7,300 bases of DNA from Rhodanobacteraceae bacterium (lineage in GTDB: Bacteria > Pseudomonadota > Gammaproteobacteria > Xanthomonadales > Rhodanobacteraceae). The DNA lies in assembly GCA_025928735.1 (NCBI GenBank), contig JAICIW010000104.1, positions 1 through 7,300 of the forward strand. The letters are read 5' to 3'. The translations under genes were made by a program, and so were the position numbers. The notes under the pieces were generated by a model. It searched no databases. It had not been told where the DNA came from and saw nothing but the letters and a program-made list of their open reading frames with translations. The stretch's first letter is position 1. Every line of letters starts with the position of its first letter. Below are positions 5,901-7,300 of the stretch, one piece after another.

Positions 5901-7133
5901 TTACAGCAGGCGGCTGAAGATGCGGATGCCGGCCAGGTATTCGCCCGCGATGGTGCCGAGATTGGTGAGCATGAAAACCAGCAGCGTGCGCGCCACGCGA
6001 TTGCGCCACCAGCCGGAGACGTGCAACAGATCCTTGCGCAGCGACTGGAAATCGGCGACGCGCGGCTTGCGCAGCCACGCCTCGACCATCCCCGAGAACA
6101 CGCCCGATGAAAGTCCCGGCGGCCGCAGCGGTTTCAGCGGGCCCATCACTGCAGCCGTTAGCACCGACAATGGATGCCCGCCCGCGACGGCGGCGCCGAT
6201 GCCGCTCAGTACGGCGGTATAGATCACCCAGTCGCGCAGCGCGTGCCAGCCCATCGCCGCATTGCGGTAAAACAGGAATCCGATCGCCGCGAAGATGGCA
6301 AGCATGATGCCGATGGTGAGGTACTTCGGCCATTTCGGTGCCGGCAATTTGGCTGCCAGCGGTTCGATGATCGCGCGTGGCGCCTCCTGCTGCGCGTCGA
6401 GTTCGCGCTGGATGCCCGCAAGATGTCCCGCGCCGATCACCACCAGCACGCGCTTGATGGCGGGTGCGATCGAGGATTCCTCGCGCAGTCGCGCCGCCAT
6501 GAAGCGGTCGCGCTCGCCGATCAACGCCTCGTACAACGGTTTCGATTCGCGCGCGAATTCGCCGAAGGCACCTTCCAGGATGTCGCCCTGTTTCAGCTTT
6601 TCGATCTCGGCTTCGTCGATCTCGTCGCTGGAAAACACGCTGGCGATCAGGCCGCCGATGATGCCCAGGCGGTCGCGGAAACGCACGCCGCGATAGGCGT
6701 GGTTGAGCGTGGTGCCGATCTCGCGATCGACCAGCCAAAGCGGCAGGCTGCGCGTGTCGGCCTCGCGCATCGCGGCCTTCATTTCCGCGCCCGGCTCGAT
6801 GCCGTACTGCTCGGCGATGCGCTGCTGGAACGACGACAGCGCCAGCGATGCGAACACCATGCCGGCCTTGCCGGTGCGGATAACCTGGAACAGGTCCATC
6901 TTCGCGAAGGCTTCCGGATCGCGGATGCCGCGCGCGCGGCTTTCGCATAACTCGATAGCGATTGCGTCGAACGGTTCGCGTTCAATAAGTGCCTTCACCG
7001 CCTCCACGGAAGCGCGCGAAACGTGCGCGGTGCCAAGCAAAACGTATTCCACACCGTCGCGTTCGACGCGCGCCACCGGTTGGTCGGCGAGGGCGTCCGG
7101 CAGGGCGACGTCCGGTGATTCCGATGCATTCAT
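5901..7133 (-). CDS. TraB/PrgY (Tiki-like) family membrane protein
   Basis: The 410-residue protein has a soluble N-terminal TraB domain (about 20-260) and a hydrophobic C-terminal part. The domain opens with VLLGTAHVSRASVEAV; GTAH (34-37) is the first GxxH motif, AIELCESR carries the conserved Glu61, DREIGTTL holds Arg137, and VIGAGHLAGI carries the second GxxH at 234-237. The TraB/PrgY/Tiki superfamily is defined by this set (two GxxH, a Glu and an Arg) and has been proposed to form a metalloprotease-like site. Likely membrane segments are about 271-289, 301-318, 320-335 and 383-405. The fused TM region is typical of bacterial and archaeal members, many annotated as conjugation inhibitor or 'TraB', without evidence for conjugation here. 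The ATG at 7133 was chosen; a GTG at 7223 would add 30 low-complexity basic residues that do not fit the family. No good Shine-Dalgarno precedes it. It is the first clear gene of a minus-strand run. Confidence 0.9.
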   Translation of the reverse strand: MNASESPDVALPDALADQPVARVERDGVEYVLLGTAHVSRASVEAVKALIEREPFDAIAIELCESRARGIRDPEAFAKMDLFQVIRTGKAGMVFASLALSSFQQRIAEQYGIEPGAEMKAAMREADTRSLPLWLVDREIGTTLNHAYRGVRFRDRLGIIGGLIASVFSSDEIDEAEIEKLKQGDILEGAFGEFARESKPLYEALIGERDRFMAARLREESSIAPAIKRVLVVIGAGHLAGIQRELDAQQEAPRAIIEPLAAKLPAPKWPKYLTIGIMLAIFAAIGFLFYRNAAMGWHALRDWVIYTAVLSGIGAAVAGGHPLSVLTAAVMGPLKPLRPPGLSSGVFSGMVEAWLRKPRVADFQSLRKDLLHVSGWWRNRVARTLLVFMLTNLGTIAGEYLAGIRIFSRLL

Positions 7134-7272
7134 GGGTTCAACGATGGTCGATCGAAGCGCCAAGCATGGGTGCGGCAACGCGCGTCGACAAGGGTGGACC
7201 GGCCGAGACGTGCGCGTCGGCACATGACAGCGTCAGCGGCGCGACGGGGCCGGGGTGCGGTGGGCGTCGCGA
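7134..7272. other. Region upstream of the TraB-family gene
   Basis: About 140 bases without a supported gene. It should hold the promoter for the minus-strand run unless the run continues from the gene at the window edge. I could not find a convincing -35/-10 pair or Shine-Dalgarno here; the best -35-like hexamer, TTGCCG on the minus strand, lacks a matching -10. Confidence 0.3.
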
Positions 7273-7300
7273 TCAGTCGCGGAAGCGTTTGGTCAAATCG
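7273..7300 (-). CDS. Possible 3' end of an upstream gene (partial)
   Basis: One minus-strand frame from the window edge reads DLTKRFRD and then TGA at 7275-7273. The hydrophilic, charged C-terminus looks protein-like, but eight residues cannot identify a product. A plus-strand ORF starting at the ATG at 7224 and running off the edge is an equally short alternative. A 5-bp hairpin (CGCGA, loop TCAG, TCGCG; 7268-7281) spans the stop. Confidence 0.25.

Noticed and set aside
5890..6948. In-frame upstream extension of the TfoX-like ORF through the TraB gene
   Set aside because: It is low-complexity Arg/Gly/Ala sequence out of frame with the well-supported TraB protein. The TfoX domain starts at the ATG at 5889.
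6174..6950. A 258-codon plus-strand ORF opposite the TraB gene
   Set aside because: His/Arg/Asp-rich shadow sequence without motifs or a ribosome binding site.
5551..7133. A conjugation or competence system, suggested by the TraB and TfoX names
   Set aside because: No other transfer, pilus or DNA-uptake genes are present, and both names cover broad families with other or unknown roles.
5888..7153. A 10-base repeat, ATGGTCGATC, at 5888-5897 and 7144-7153
   Set aside because: Only ten bases, one copy overlapping a start codon and one upstream of TraB; likely chance.

Overview
This 7.3-kb window is GC-rich, and its coding is dense and conventional. The gene content (an orphan TonB-type energy transducer, a Tat-exported M24 peptidase, YggS, a TraB-family membrane protein) and the weak or missing Shine-Dalgarno sequences fit a high-GC gammaproteobacterium, possibly of the Xanthomonadales/Rhodanobacteraceae. 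That placement is an inference from style and content. No rRNA, tRNA, CRISPR array, insertion sequence, integrase or phage gene was found.

Layout from left to right. A stem-loop (7-33) lies just past the end of tonB (51-698, minus). tonB diverges from a Tat-signal M24 aminopeptidase/creatinase-like gene (891-2195, plus) across a 192-bp spacer that holds a nested dyad. The M24 gene converges, with a 13-bp gap, on a two-gene minus-strand unit: a DUF488 gene (3195-3770) and a luciferase-like flavin oxidoreductase (2209-3198), joined by a 4-base ATGA overlap. A very short spacer then leads to the PLP-homeostasis gene yggS (3829-4593, plus). A -10-like element sits only 6 bases before the yggS ATG, which suggests a leaderless transcript, and it may be read in both directions.

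The right half is one minus-strand run: TraB/PrgY/Tiki-like membrane protein (5901-7133), TfoX N-terminal-domain protein (5551-5889), GNAT acetyltransferase (5006-5554) and a broken VOC/PhnB-like gene (about 4607-4976). Gaps within the run are 11 bases, -4 bases (another ATGA overlap) and 29 bases, so co-transcription is likely. The VOC gene is split between two reading frames and appears to be a pseudogene or a sequencing error. The last 28 bases may contain the 3' end of a further minus-strand gene.

No single pathway links these genes. They look like ordinary chromosomal housekeeping and accessory functions: outer-membrane energisation, peptide hydrolysis at the envelope, flavin oxidoreduction, PLP homeostasis, and a small-protein operon. 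I see no clear evidence of a new defence or mobile system. The points most worth checking are the frameshifted VOC gene, the symmetric leaderless promoter between yggS and the DUF488 gene, the dyad in the tonB/M24 spacer, and the uncharacterised coupled pair of DUF488 and flavin oxidoreductase.
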